Positions 42,347 through 52,408 are shown, numbered from the stretch's first letter. The stretch is 64,000 nucleotides of DNA from CAZBDV01 sp964490765 (GCA_964490765.1 CAZBDV010000006.1:44423-108422), one strand, 5' to 3'. A program made the numbers and translations. Notes: generated by a model not told the origin, from the sequence alone.

Positions 42347-44770
42347 CTATTCCAGTCCCTTAATCTCGAAGATGGGGAGGAGGTATAAGGCTCTCTCACC
42401 CGGCCAGGTATCGTAGAGTTCTTTATAGCGCATCAGGCTTTCCAGTTCTTCCGGAAGCTCTAAAGGATTGATTATCCTGTTCATCGTACCACTGAAGTTT
42501 AATCCGATGGCTAATCCCGAAGGTTGATAAGAGTAATTGCTCAATTCAACTTCATTATGACCAATCAGTTCTTTCATCACCTCAATCGCTTCTTTCATAC
42601 CCCCATGTTCATCAACCAGGCCGAGTTCTTTAGCTCGCAATCCGGTCCATACTCTGCCCTGGGCTATCTCGTGGACCTGTTCATAGTTCATTCCTCTCCC
42701 TTCGGCGACGACATTTATGAACTGGTCGTAAGTATGTTCGATATATCCTTTCATCAACTCTATTTCTCTCTCTTCTATAGGCCGATATATGGCCAGGAGA
42801 TCAGCATTTTCGCCCCGTTTGAGTGATGACCATCTTACAGCGATCTTATCGAAGAGACGGTTAAAGTTCGGTATCATACCTGTCACGCCAATAGAACCGG
42901 TAACGGTTGTTGGTTCTGCTATAATTCTATCTGCGTAGGCAGCTATGTAATACCCTCCTGAAGCGGCAGCACCACCCATGGAGACAACTACTGGTTTCCC
43001 GGCTTCCCGGCAGAGCTTTACTTCCCGGGCGATGAGATCCGAAGCGTAAGCAGAACCGCCTCCGCTGTCTATCCGTAAGATGATACCCTCAACACTTTTT
43101 TCCTCTCGTGCTTTCCTGATCTGTTTTGCTGTCGTCTTAGACCCTATCCTTCTTCCCGGACTTCCATCTCCCGTGACGATATCACCAGAAGCATATATTA
43201 CAGCAATCTTTGCTCTCTGTGGCTCTGACCAGTCATAGACCATTTTTTCATTCGGTAGACCCTTGAAGACATGAGGTGCGTTGAAGAGATGCTCTAGCTC
43301 CCCCTCCAACTCCTCTTCATAGATCAGGCCATCTATCAGGCCATAATCTACAGCATCCTGAGCTATCAGATAGGGACCTCTGTCGATTATATCCTCAATG
43401 TTGAGAGTGAGCTTTTCGTCTCGCCCCTCTCTAATCAACAGAGTAAGATAGAGATAGTAATCGTCTATCAGATCTCCGTAAGTGATTCTCTCCGCCTGAG
43501 TCATTTCGTTTTCTGTGAAAATATTCAATCCTGTTTTGAAATCGTGGCTGCGGAGATCGACAATATCTATTCCAAGCTTATCGAGTGTTTCAGCGATGTA
43601 GGGAACGGCTACTGATATACCGATCAGAACTACCGAGCCATTGGGGTTAAGATATAGTTTATCAGCAATGGAAGCAAAGAGGGCATAATGAATATTACCG
43701 TAATTTTCAGAGTAGACGATGATTTTCTTATCCCTCTCTTTAAAATCCTGAAACTCTCTCTGCAACTCGAGCAGATTGGCAAAATTAGTCTGCAACTCCG
43801 GATTCTTGATAACGAGTGCATCTACACTCTCATCGTCCTTCAGTGTTCTGATCCTGGTAATTAACTCCTCCATTGTGATCTGATTCTTAGTTATAATGAA
43901 AGGTCCGATCTTCTGCTGTTCGACTTCATCGACGATCTTCTTCTTCATCTCGAATTCGTAAACAGTCTCTCTCTTGCTCAGTGATAAGAGGGATGCGAGT
44001 GAGCGGTGTTCCTTCGCCGCAGAGTGTAAATAGAAGTTACCACTGCTCCCCGCTTCATTATCATCATAATGGGAAATGAAACCTGCTTTATGCCGTCTGA
44101 AGGCGAGTGAGAAATTGAGTGCCAGAACTTCCGCTTCCAGATTATAATTCGCTGCGAGTCTGATTCCGTTCAAAACTTCAGTTTCAATACCGATAGTTGG
44201 TTTATCCCAGAGATACTCCTTATCATTTCCCGCCTGATGCGAGATATAGGTAAAATCCCCGGTAATCGTGATTCTATTACTCCATTCCTCGAGCCACCAT
44301 AAAGGCCGCAATCCCAGCCCGAGAATATAATCCGGCCTGGAGCGATTTATCTCTTTAACATTCACACCGAAACTTGTAGCCGTGTGTGGTCGCCAGAGGG
44401 CAGAAATACCATATTCGGCATCACTTATTTCACTATTTATCCAGTATATATCAGTCCCGAAGTAGATATTTCTGAAGGGTTGCATACTGGAAGCAATTCT
44501 GTAGTTATTACTGCTTCCATCCTTTCCGTATACGAAGGCAAAGCTCTCTCCATTAAAGTATATCCGATAACGCTCCTCAATACCAGCGTCATTATAAAAC
44601 CCCAGAAAGGCAAAGCCTGCAGCATTTCCGAACCCCAATGCTGCCGGATTGAGGTCAGGGGCAGTGAAATCGTCCGCTGTTGCTATAGATCCTGACCTGG
44701 CAAAAAGTGGGGTAGATGCTACGATTATCAACAATAAGACCAGTGTGAGAAATTTTACTCGTTGTTTCAT
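42347..44770 (-). CDS. sppA: Signal peptide peptidase SppA fused to an N-terminal outer-membrane-barrel-like domain
   Basis: 807 residues. A signal peptide (about 5-25) is followed by about 240 residues of alternating amphipathic strands (DLNPAALGFGNAAGFAFLG onward), similar to PorV/PorQ-type FCB outer-membrane proteins. Then come the two halves of the long SppA fold. In the first half SHDFKTGLNIFTENEMTQAE (about 408-427) aligns with the E. coli catalytic Lys region; in the second, SMGGAAASGGYYIAAYAD (about 597-614) holds the nucleophile Ser. LRIDSGGGSAYASD and TVTGSIGVTG are further signatures. SppA cleaves residual signal peptides, normally from the inner membrane without a barrel. The fusion suggests anchoring in the outer membrane. 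Last gene of the gntR-ABC operon. Confidence 0.85.
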   Translation of the reverse strand: MKQRVKFLTLVLLLIIVASTPLFARSGSIATADDFTAPDLNPAALGFGNAAGFAFLGFYNDAGIEERYRIYFNGESFAFVYGKDGSSNNYRIASSMQPFRNIYFGTDIYWINSEISDAEYGISALWRPHTATSFGVNVKEINRSRPDYILGLGLRPLWWLEEWSNRITITGDFTYISHQAGNDKEYLWDKPTIGIETEVLNGIRLAANYNLEAEVLALNFSLAFRRHKAGFISHYDDNEAGSSGNFYLHSAAKEHRSLASLLSLSKRETVYEFEMKKKIVDEVEQQKIGPFIITKNQITMEELITRIRTLKDDESVDALVIKNPELQTNFANLLELQREFQDFKERDKKIIVYSENYGNIHYALFASIADKLYLNPNGSVVLIGISVAVPYIAETLDKLGIDIVDLRSHDFKTGLNIFTENEMTQAERITYGDLIDDYYLYLTLLIREGRDEKLTLNIEDIIDRGPYLIAQDAVDYGLIDGLIYEEELEGELEHLFNAPHVFKGLPNEKMVYDWSEPQRAKIAVIYASGDIVTGDGSPGRRIGSKTTAKQIRKAREEKSVEGIILRIDSGGGSAYASDLIAREVKLCREAGKPVVVSMGGAAASGGYYIAAYADRIIAEPTTVTGSIGVTGMIPNFNRLFDKIAVRWSSLKRGENADLLAIYRPIEEREIELMKGYIEHTYDQFINVVAEGRGMNYEQVHEIAQGRVWTGLRAKELGLVDEHGGMKEAIEVMKELIGHNEVELSNYSYQPSGLAIGLNFSGTMNRIINPLELPEELESLMRYKELYDTWPGERALYLLPIFEIKGLE

Positions 44771-44792
44771 ATCTCCTCTCTCTCCCTCATAA

Positions 44793-45680
44793 TTACATTT
44801 TGATTTCTCTTTTACTGTATATATATGTAGCCAGTATATAGAAGACGATCCCTACCAGTATATGTATAAGTGTATTCCAGTTGAAGAGATGGTGCCATCC
44901 CGGGAGAACAAAATCTTCGACTGTTTCCGGCATTCTAATCCAGCTGATGTTCAACAACGAGCTGACATACTCATAGGGTTGGGGGATCTTTAATCCCTGT
45001 ACTCTGTTAATAATGGCGATGACAATAGAGATACCCAGAAATGCTCCCAAACCTTTGCCGATAGCTCCGTCCTGAAAAATTGCTGAAAAGAGAGCAGCCA
45101 GGGCATTGACGATAAAAATTATCACCAGAATGGGAATTGCCAGGTGTAGTAAACCGATCAATCCATAACCGAAATTCCAGGTGAAGTACGACCGGAATAG
45201 AATGCTGAAAAGGATGTTAATTACGATGTAGTTGAATACACATATCGCCAGGAATACCAGCCAGTTACTGATTGACATAGCAATAATTTTCGCACCGGTC
45301 ATTTTCCATAACGACACCGGTAGTGTCCTGTGAAACAATTCATAGTTCTCTTTCCTCTTCACATTGAGGATATTGGGTGTCAGTATCAGTAAATTCAAGA
45401 ATAACAGCGCTGCTACCATATTAGCTGCGAAATAATTGGTAATATAACTGATCATCCCACCGTGTCTGGCTATATCGGGTGGAAAGATATCCTGGAAAAC
45501 TTCTTCCAGGGTAACTTTTCGGCCATCTGCATCAGAAAATGCGCTCGTCGGTAAGATCAGGGTAACCAGGAGCCCGATTATCAGCATACCGTACATTCCC
45601 ATTACGATCCAGGCAGGGAGGAATAACTTTCTTCCTATGACCTGAACTTCCTTTTTGATTAAAGCTTGATCAGTTTTCAT
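44793..45680 (-). CDS. ABC-2 type transporter permease
   Basis: 295 residues with six hydrophobic segments (about 17-40, 85-105, 125-150, 155-180, 190-215, 265-285). The second loop has the LPVSLWKMTGAKI segment common to ABC-2 permeases of the YtrC/bacitracin export type. It overlaps the ATPase gene by 11 bases. With the ATPase it forms a small exporter or envelope-stress transporter of unknown substrate. Confidence 0.85.
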   Translation of the reverse strand: MKTDQALIKKEVQVIGRKLFLPAWIVMGMYGMLIIGLLVTLILPTSAFSDADGRKVTLEEVFQDIFPPDIARHGGMISYITNYFAANMVAALLFLNLLILTPNILNVKRKENYELFHRTLPVSLWKMTGAKIIAMSISNWLVFLAICVFNYIVINILFSILFRSYFTWNFGYGLIGLLHLAIPILVIIFIVNALAALFSAIFQDGAIGKGLGAFLGISIVIAIINRVQGLKIPQPYEYVSSLLNISWIRMPETVEDFVLPGWHHLFNWNTLIHILVGIVFYILATYIYSKREIKM

Positions 45681-46518
45681 AATAACCTCCTACTTCAGCA
45701 AGAAAGAGATCTGTCAGTGAAGGCCGGCGGTATTCCGCATCTTTGATAGTAGCCTCTTTCTTTACTACCCCGCTGATAGAACCTAATTTATGTGTTACAA
45801 CTTTCGGGTTGAGTTTCCTGAATTCCTCTTCTTTCTCCATCGGTACTGTAATTATCGTGTAACGATTCTTCAGATCTTCAATTGCATCGTGAAGTATGAT
45901 CTTCCCCTCATCGATAAAGATGATATCATTCAGTATATGCTCTACCTCTTCAACCTGATGGGTAGAGATGATTATAGTTTTGGTCTCGTCATAGAACTCA
46001 CCGAGTATGGTATTGAAAAACTCACGGCGAAAAGCGATATCAAGTCCGATAGTCGGCTCATCGAGTAGCAGGACATTGACATCAAGTGCCAGGGTTATCA
46101 TCAGATAGAGTTTTGTCTTCATACCCTTGGAGAGCCTCCCAACCTTCTTATCAGAAGGAAGATTACTGATCGCCCTCAACCTCTCAGCCCTTTGATTGTT
46201 CCAGCAGGGGTGAACACTGGAAACGTAATCTATTGTCTGCTGTACCGTAAGTCGTTCATCGATTACATTTACATCCGGGATAAAGGCTATCTCTCTAAAG
46301 AGATTGTGCCTGTAATCTTCCAGTGGTTTATCCATCACCTTCACTTCCCCTTCAAACTTGAGAAATCCCAATAAACACTTCATCAGAGTCGATTTTCCGG
46401 CACCATTCTTCCCGAATAATCCGATTATCCTCCCTCCAGGTATATCGAGACTCACATCCTCCAGAGCCTTGAATTTGCCATAATACTTCGTAACCCGTGA
46501 AATTTCGATTGCCTTCAT
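45670..46518 (-). CDS. ABC transporter ATP-binding protein
   Basis: 282 residues. Walker A GLFGKNGAGKSTLMK (32-46), Q-loop region AFIPDVNVIDERLT, a degenerate signature VGRLSKGMKTKLYL (LSKGM instead of LSGGQ, usual in this subfamily), Walker B VNVLLLDEPTIGLD and the switch His in IIISTHQVEEVEHI. The C-terminal 60 residues are the extension typical of YtrB/BcrA-type ATPases. Its start overlaps the gntR stop (ATGA), so the regulator, ATPase and permease are translationally coupled. Confidence 0.93.
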   Translation of the reverse strand: MKAIEISRVTKYYGKFKALEDVSLDIPGGRIIGLFGKNGAGKSTLMKCLLGFLKFEGEVKVMDKPLEDYRHNLFREIAFIPDVNVIDERLTVQQTIDYVSSVHPCWNNQRAERLRAISNLPSDKKVGRLSKGMKTKLYLMITLALDVNVLLLDEPTIGLDIAFRREFFNTILGEFYDETKTIIISTHQVEEVEHILNDIIFIDEGKIILHDAIEDLKNRYTIITVPMEKEEEFRKLNPKVVTHKLGSISGVVKKEATIKDAEYRRPSLTDLFLAEVGGYYEN

Positions 46519-46895
46519 CTCTTCACTCCTTCATCTTTATAGATTTGCGCCACTACCTCTATGATCTCATCTTTCTCTATGCCCAGTTCCTTACCCTTAT
46601 TGATTGTGGATATTAACTCCTCTTCCCGGTACTCCTTAAGCTTCCTCTGTCGTAGCTTCTCCCGGGAGCCGGGACTGACAAATATTCCAATTCCCCGTTT
46701 CTTGTAGAGGATATTCTCATTGAGTAAATCACTCAAAGCATTCACAGCAGTCTTCTGATTTATCTGGTATGTTTTGGACAAAATTCTCGTGGAGGGTACC
46801 ATCTCATCCTCTCTGATCCTGCCACGGATAATTGCCTTTTCGATCTCCTGCCGCATCTGCAAGTAAATGGGAGTCTGCTCGTCGAACACTCTCAT
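46515..46895 (-). CDS. GntR-family (YtrA subfamily) transcriptional regulator
   Basis: 126 residues. The GntR winged helix (about 8-75) begins TPIYLQMRQEIEKAIIRGRI and includes VPSTRILSKTYQINQKTAVNAL. The short C-terminal helical part of about 45 residues marks the YtrA subfamily, which represses its own ABC transporter operon and responds to cell-wall-active compounds. It precedes the ATPase with a four-base overlap, the same order as ytrA-ytrB. ATG preceded by GGAGGTTACGC. Confidence 0.92.
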   Translation of the reverse strand: MRVFDEQTPIYLQMRQEIEKAIIRGRIREDEMVPSTRILSKTYQINQKTAVNALSDLLNENILYKKRGIGIFVSPGSREKLRQRKLKEYREEELISTINKGKELGIEKDEIIEVVAQIYKDEGVKR

Positions 46896-46932
46896 GCGTA
46901 ACCTCCAATTCCGCTATCTCCTGTCTGGTGGT

Positions 46933-46960
46933 ATGGTATTTCACCGGTTCACCCTGTCAA
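46933..46960 (-). promoter_or_regulatory. Predicted sigma-70 promoter of the gntR-ABC-sppA operon
   Basis: On the minus strand TTGACA (46960-46955) is followed after 16 bases by TACCAT (46938-46933); the ATG is 38 bases downstream. GGTGAAATACCATACC overlaps the -10 and contains half-repeats, a reasonable place for GntR autoregulation, though no clean palindrome is seen. Confidence 0.5.
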
Positions 46961-47075
46961 GCTTTAATTCATTTTTTTTCTCTTTTCCTGCTGCTTCCCT
47001 TGCATTACAGGGTTTCAGTCATCATAATTTTTCCTGGATCTCTCTATTCTACAGATTTTTACCGGAAGAAGGTTC

Positions 47076-47103
47076 TTGACACTTTGGGGTTAACTTTTAA
47101 AGA
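47076..47103 (+). promoter_or_regulatory. Predicted sigma-70 promoter of the membrane hydrolase gene
   Basis: TTGACA (47076-47081) is followed after 16 bases by TAAAGA (47098-47103), which has four matches to the -10 consensus. It would give a leader of about 30 bases before the ATG at 47142. Confidence 0.4.
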
Positions 47104-47141
47104 TAAGTGAGTTCTGGAGGGAATCCAGGAAGGAGGTATTT

Positions 47142-49358
47142 ATGGAAAAGGAGAGAAAATTCCGTTTCCGTATATCATCGCTGGTGCTTGGGACTACAGC
47201 CGGCGCACTACTCAGTTCACTTCTCTTTCTTTTGGCCTATTTTCTTCGCCTGGGAAAAGAGAGTGGTTCGAGTATCGTACTACCCGGGCTTTTGATTTCG
47301 CTACTCGTGCTGATATTATTTATCCTGTTCTTTCGTTTTCTACTGTTACTCAAGAAGCTCGTTACACACCCCATACTCTCATATATATTAGGTGGGATGG
47401 CCACGATAGTATTAATGCTTGTATTAACCGGTAAATTCTTACCGTTAAGTATTTTGATGGCTCTATTGATCGTACCCTTGCCGACCCTTCTTGGATTTGC
47501 TGTGGGGCTCTATTTTCATCGGAAGAGCAGATATCGTTCTCATGTTCCCTATCTTGTTTTCCTGGCAGCAGTATTCCTTCTGAACACTCTCTTTTTCTTC
47601 TGGTTATTCAGCAGTGGTACAACCGGCCATCTGGTCAGTTATGAGCCTGCAAGAGATCCTTACAGCAGGTTTCACCACCCTTCCGATCCCTCTGAGCCGG
47701 GTGAACATACGGTATCGATGATATATTATGGCAGTGGCCGTGACAGGCAGCGTTTCACATACAGCAATCTCATTTCCATAGCTACCCAGCCGGTCAACAT
47801 AATACCTTTTCTTCCCTCAACATCAGGATTTCAGCGCAGTTACAGAGAGAGGTACTGGGGGTTTGACATAAATCGCATTCCTCTGAACGGAGTTGTCTGG
47901 TTTCCACAGTCAGAGGAGAGAGCACCACTAGTGATAATAGTGCACGGCAACCATTCGATGTACACCTCTTCAGAGCTCGGTTATGAATATCTGGGAAAGT
48001 TACTGGCAAGCCGGGGATATATAGTCGTCTCTCTCGATCAGAATTTTCTCAATTTTTCCCGCCTGGGCGAGGGGTTTTCCCGCCAGGAACTTGCAGCACG
48101 CAGCTGGCTTATTTTGGAACATTTAAAGCTCTGGCACAACTGGCAGAATAACCCCAACAACCCCTTTTATGGCCGTGTAGATCTGGATAATATTGCACTG
48201 ATCGGCCATTCCCGTGGTGGAGAGGCAGCCGCGATTGCTGCTCTTTTCAACCGGCTTTCTCATTATCCCGATAATTCCCGCATAGCCTTCGATTATGATT
48301 TCTCGATCAAATCAGTTATTGCCCTGGCCCCCAGTGAGGGGTTTTATAAACCTTCAGGCCAGCCTTTAACCTTAAAAAATATTAACTATTTACAACTTCA
48401 GGGTGCTGCTGATGGTGATCTTATGGTCTATCTCGGTACCCGTCAATACAACCGGGTAATATTCGCAGATGATGATGACTTCCGTTTCAAAGCGCTGGTC
48501 TATATCAATCGAGCCAATCACGGGTATTTCAACAGTAAATGGGGCAGAACCGATCTTTCTTTCCCTGCAGGCTGGTTGTTAAACCGTAAACAGATCATGC
48601 CGGAAGATGAGCAGCAACAGATTGCAAAGGTCTTCATCTCGGCTTTTCTTGATGCAACACTCAGAGAAGAACGGGGATACATTCACCTCTTCCGGAACAG
48701 TGATCTGTTTGCCGAATGGTTACCCGATACTATCTATCTCAACCGTTATGAGGATTCGTCATACGAGCTTGTAGCAAATTTTGGAGAGGATGTCGATCTG
48801 ACAACCACCAGTATTCCGGACGGCAGGATATCAGCTACCGGCTTTCAGTCCTGGCGGGAAGATATTTTACCCCTGCGCTACAAAAAACTCGACCAGGGAG
48901 CCAAAGCGCTCTATCTAACCTGGAGAATAACAGAAGGAACGAGGCAGATTCCACATTATACGATTGACCTCCCGGTGGATATTGTCACCGGATGGAGCCT
49001 GACCGAAGATAGCAGTTTACTCTTCTCAATGGCTTCGACAGATCTGGAAAACCCGGAAACACCTGATCTCTCTATCGAACTGACCACGACGGACGGTCTG
49101 GCTGTTTCATTACCACTCAGCAGGTTCCGTAACCCTCTACCACCGTTGATCTTAAAATCTACCAAGCTTAACTTTCTTGAAAACAGTCTACTCGAGCCTG
49201 CAGAGATCATTCCCAATACTTATGTTTTACCACTGGCCGCTTTCAAAGAGCGGGATGATCTCTTTGCACCTGAAAGGATCAGGAGAATCAGGTTCATATT
49301 CAATATCGCTCCTGTCGGAGAGATAGCCCTGACAGATATCGGTTTTTCAAATCTATAA
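47142..49358 (+). CDS. Membrane-anchored alpha/beta hydrolase
   Basis: 738 residues, RBS GGAGG. Five N-terminal hydrophobic segments lie at about 12-32, 47-67, 80-100, 102-125 and 135-158. An alpha/beta-hydrolase domain spans about 260-500, with oxyanion region APLVIIVHGNHSMY (about 264), nucleophile elbow ALIGHSRGGEAAAIAA (Ser about 355) and a probable His in RANHGYFNSKWG. A beta-rich C-terminal region of about 220 residues follows. The esterase or peptidase substrate is unknown. GHSRGGE with HGN is common in platelet-activating-factor-acetylhydrolase-like and dienelactone-hydrolase-like enzymes. It precedes the GlmL-family gene by 19 bases, but a functional link is unclear. Confidence 0.75.
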   Translation: MEKERKFRFRISSLVLGTTAGALLSSLLFLLAYFLRLGKESGSSIVLPGLLISLLVLILFILFFRFLLLLKKLVTHPILSYILGGMATIVLMLVLTGKFLPLSILMALLIVPLPTLLGFAVGLYFHRKSRYRSHVPYLVFLAAVFLLNTLFFFWLFSSGTTGHLVSYEPARDPYSRFHHPSDPSEPGEHTVSMIYYGSGRDRQRFTYSNLISIATQPVNIIPFLPSTSGFQRSYRERYWGFDINRIPLNGVVWFPQSEERAPLVIIVHGNHSMYTSSELGYEYLGKLLASRGYIVVSLDQNFLNFSRLGEGFSRQELAARSWLILEHLKLWHNWQNNPNNPFYGRVDLDNIALIGHSRGGEAAAIAALFNRLSHYPDNSRIAFDYDFSIKSVIALAPSEGFYKPSGQPLTLKNINYLQLQGAADGDLMVYLGTRQYNRVIFADDDDFRFKALVYINRANHGYFNSKWGRTDLSFPAGWLLNRKQIMPEDEQQQIAKVFISAFLDATLREERGYIHLFRNSDLFAEWLPDTIYLNRYEDSSYELVANFGEDVDLTTTSIPDGRISATGFQSWREDILPLRYKKLDQGAKALYLTWRITEGTRQIPHYTIDLPVDIVTGWSLTEDSSLLFSMASTDLENPETPDLSIELTTTDGLAVSLPLSRFRNPLPPLILKSTKLNFLENSLLEPAEIIPNTYVLPLAAFKERDDLFAPERIRRIRFIFNIAPVGEIALTDIGFSNL

Positions 49359-49377
49359 TGAACGCTTAGGAGTTATA

Positions 49378-52296
49378 ATGCTAGCTGCCAGTAAATTACT
49401 GATCACCGATATCGGAAGCACTAATACAAAAGCCATCCTTTTAAAGAGGGTTGGTGATACTTACAATTTGCAGGGAATTGCTAAAGTAGAGACAACTGTA
49501 GAACTCCCGGAAGCCGATGTAAAAATCGGGCTGTACAGAGTAGTCAGGAAACTGGAAGAAAAGACAGGAGAAAAACTCTTGGGTTCCAGTACCGATGAGA
49601 GTAACGTTAAATTCACCCATGATATAGCTTACCTCACCACCAGCAGTGCTGGCGGGGGTTTACAGATCCTGGTCATTGGCCTTGCTCTGAATGAATCGGC
49701 CAGTAGCGCGGAACGGGCTGCTTATGGAGCAGGCGGTGTTATTCTCGATACCATAGCAGTAGATGACAGACGTTTACCAGTGGAACGTATCCAGTTGATA
49801 GACCTGCTTCGTCCCGATATAATTCTTTTTTCAGGTGGTGTAGACGGAGGTGCTTATGCCTCGGTCATCAGAATGGGAGAATTATTGAAGGCGGCCAATC
49901 CCCAACCAAAGTTTGGTGTCTCTTCGCGTATTCCATTAATTTATGCCGGTAATAAAGATGCTAGAGACTTTATCAAGATGATGTTCGGCGATAAGTACGA
50001 CCTGCACCTGATAGATAATATCAGACCGACAATGAAAGAGGAGAATCTGGAACCTGCTAGGAATGAGATTCACCGTCTCTTTATGGAGAATGTGATGGAG
50101 CAGGCACCCGGTTATGCAGAGTTAAAGGAACTGATCGCGGACAGTATTATCCCCACCCCCACAGGGGTGATTAAATCACTGGAAACCATAAGCTTACAGC
50201 ACCGCAAGCACAGCATTGCAGTCGATATAGGGGGAGCCACAACCGATATCTTCTCAAACATTCATGGTCAATATTATCGTACCGTAAGTGCCAATTACGG
50301 TATGAGTTACAGTATCGCTAACGTTATGGCTGATGCTGGTTTCGAGAATATCAGAAGATGGCTGCCTGCAGATATGGATGATAACTATATCCGCAACTAT
50401 ATAGTCAATAAAATGCTCTACCCGACATTCATCCCCAGGGATGAATGTCAGGAAGCTATAGAGCATGCAGCTGCAAGAGAGGCCATCAGAATGTCCAAGG
50501 AACACCATCTGCAGATGAATTTCCAACTACAGCGGGTCGGTTTTCTTAACTCTCTGAAAAGCGGTGAGAAGTGTCGTTTCAAGGAGGCGATGTACTCATC
50601 TGAACAGTTATCCAAGAGGCTCTTCAGCTTACGCGACTTTGATATCATTATCGGGGCAGGAGGCATAATAACCGGAACCAGTCAGCTTAAGCAGGTCATA
50701 TTACTACTCTCAGACGCCTTTGATATTGACGGTATAACAGAGATCTGGCGTGACCCTGAATTTATATCTCCGCATCTCGGCAAGCTCAGTGATGTCGATA
50801 CCGGATTGGCTGAAAAACTGCTTATGGAACACGGTTATGAGAAGCTGTCTATCGCAGTTAAACCTAATTTCAGGTCAACAAAGAAGAGAAAGAAATTGCT
50901 GACAGTCAGGATAAAGAGAGCGAGCAAAGAGGAGAAGCTGGAAGTATGGTCAGATTCTCTCCTTTTCCTGGAAGCAGAGGGAGAGACTGAATACGAATTT
51001 CTTTGTTTGAAAGGATGCACTATTGGCCAAAAGGATAGCCATGTGACTATTAAAAGCGATGTGCCTCTTCTGGTTGACACTCGGCGTAATAATCTTCACG
51101 ATTACCGGACTACAAAAGAAGCTTTAGGACTCTATAACGTGCAGAGTGGAGGAGAAGAACTAAAGAAGAGCTTTGACCATCTGATGAAGAAGAAACAGAT
51201 AACGAGGGGCAGGGCGATCTTGTACCGCAGCTTACCTTACAATGGGGAGTTGTATGTCGGTGAAGGTGACGAAGTAAAAGCTGAGACCCTGCTCGGTGAG
51301 ACGAAATACGAGCCACCTATGCTCTTTATCCTCAGTATAATGCCCAGACTCGGTATAGATCAGGATACTTTTCGTAAGGGACTAATGATATCCGAAGGAG
51401 AGGAGATCAATTCCGGCCAGAAGATCTTCCATTTAGCCCCCAGGAGTATGCTGGGTAGTAATCTCGATTATTATTCCATAGTCGGGGGAGTTGTCGAAAA
51501 GATCAACTATGACTCCGGTTCAGTCTATGTCAGGGAGATACAGGACTATCCCCTCAAGCCGATTAAATTAAATGTAGCTGCGAAACTGGGTATTAAACCG
51601 AAAGAGTTAAAAGGGGCACTGAAGAAGGGCAAAAACGATTTCGTAAGGACGGGTGAGACGATAGCCAGAAACCTCTTCAAGAAGAACGTAGAAGACCTCG
51701 CCAGAAAGGATAGCTTGATCTATTCTTCTCCAACAACCGGCACGATAACCGACATAGATCTTGAAGAGGGAACTGTTATCCTGCAGTATCTCAAAAAGGG
51801 GATCAAGTTATATTCCGGGGTTACTGGCACTATCCTTGAGACCGATGGCAAACGCTGGGCAGTAATAGAATACAACGGTACAACGATCAACGGCATAATC
51901 GGTTTTGGGCGGGAGAATTACGGAACTCTCACGTTTCTGGAGAATAGTTCTCCGGACCGCCTCTCATCCTGCCGTGATAAGATAGTCGCCTTCCCCTCAC
52001 CGGTTGATCTCCCCTTCCTGCGCCAGGGTGAAAAAAATGGGATAAGGGGTTTGATTATTCCCTCTATCAATGATAGTGACCTGGCAAGCTATATAGGTAG
52101 TGAGATCGGTGTAGCCCTGACCGGTAAAGAACCGATCCCCTATCCAATCATTCTGACCGAAGGGTGTGGTTCCTTCCCGATGCATCAGGAGATTGCCGGG
52201 ATCCTCAGGGATTCTGAGGGGATGGTGGCCTATCTTGACACCTTCACCCAGATCAGAGCAGGAGTAAAACGGCCAAAAATTATCATCAGCAGTTAA
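49378..52296 (+). CDS. GlmL/MutL-family protein (B12 mutase reactivase type) with an extra C-terminal half of unknown function
   Basis: 972 residues, about twice the usual 460, with RBS AGGAGT. The N-terminal half (1 to about 480) is the MutL/GlmL ASKHA domain: LITDIGSTNTKAILLKRV (8-25), TSSAGGGLQILVIGLA, LFSGGVDGGAYASVI (about 156), SIAVDIGGATTDIFS (about 279-293) and IIGAGGIITGTSQL (about 422). GlmL proteins are thought to reactivate adenosylcobalamin-dependent glutamate mutase. The C-terminal half (about 490-972) has no recognised family, but several beta-rich segments resembling hybrid-barrel or biotinyl-like folds (for example DSLIYSSPTTGTITDIDLE). No mutase gene is near. Confidence 0.8.
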   Translation: MLAASKLLITDIGSTNTKAILLKRVGDTYNLQGIAKVETTVELPEADVKIGLYRVVRKLEEKTGEKLLGSSTDESNVKFTHDIAYLTTSSAGGGLQILVIGLALNESASSAERAAYGAGGVILDTIAVDDRRLPVERIQLIDLLRPDIILFSGGVDGGAYASVIRMGELLKAANPQPKFGVSSRIPLIYAGNKDARDFIKMMFGDKYDLHLIDNIRPTMKEENLEPARNEIHRLFMENVMEQAPGYAELKELIADSIIPTPTGVIKSLETISLQHRKHSIAVDIGGATTDIFSNIHGQYYRTVSANYGMSYSIANVMADAGFENIRRWLPADMDDNYIRNYIVNKMLYPTFIPRDECQEAIEHAAAREAIRMSKEHHLQMNFQLQRVGFLNSLKSGEKCRFKEAMYSSEQLSKRLFSLRDFDIIIGAGGIITGTSQLKQVILLLSDAFDIDGITEIWRDPEFISPHLGKLSDVDTGLAEKLLMEHGYEKLSIAVKPNFRSTKKRKKLLTVRIKRASKEEKLEVWSDSLLFLEAEGETEYEFLCLKGCTIGQKDSHVTIKSDVPLLVDTRRNNLHDYRTTKEALGLYNVQSGGEELKKSFDHLMKKKQITRGRAILYRSLPYNGELYVGEGDEVKAETLLGETKYEPPMLFILSIMPRLGIDQDTFRKGLMISEGEEINSGQKIFHLAPRSMLGSNLDYYSIVGGVVEKINYDSGSVYVREIQDYPLKPIKLNVAAKLGIKPKELKGALKKGKNDFVRTGETIARNLFKKNVEDLARKDSLIYSSPTTGTITDIDLEEGTVILQYLKKGIKLYSGVTGTILETDGKRWAVIEYNGTTINGIIGFGRENYGTLTFLENSSPDRLSSCRDKIVAFPSPVDLPFLRQGEKNGIRGLIIPSINDSDLASYIGSEIGVALTGKEPIPYPIILTEGCGSFPMHQEIAGILRDSEGMVAYLDTFTQIRAGVKRPKIIISS

Positions 52297-52408
52297 TACG
52301 CTCATAACCTGATCTGATGGCTACAATCGACTTTTCCCCTTCGATCTGTAATTATTGACATAACTATCCGTTAAAATTTCTTAGAGTAAAATAAATCAGG
52401 GAGACCAG

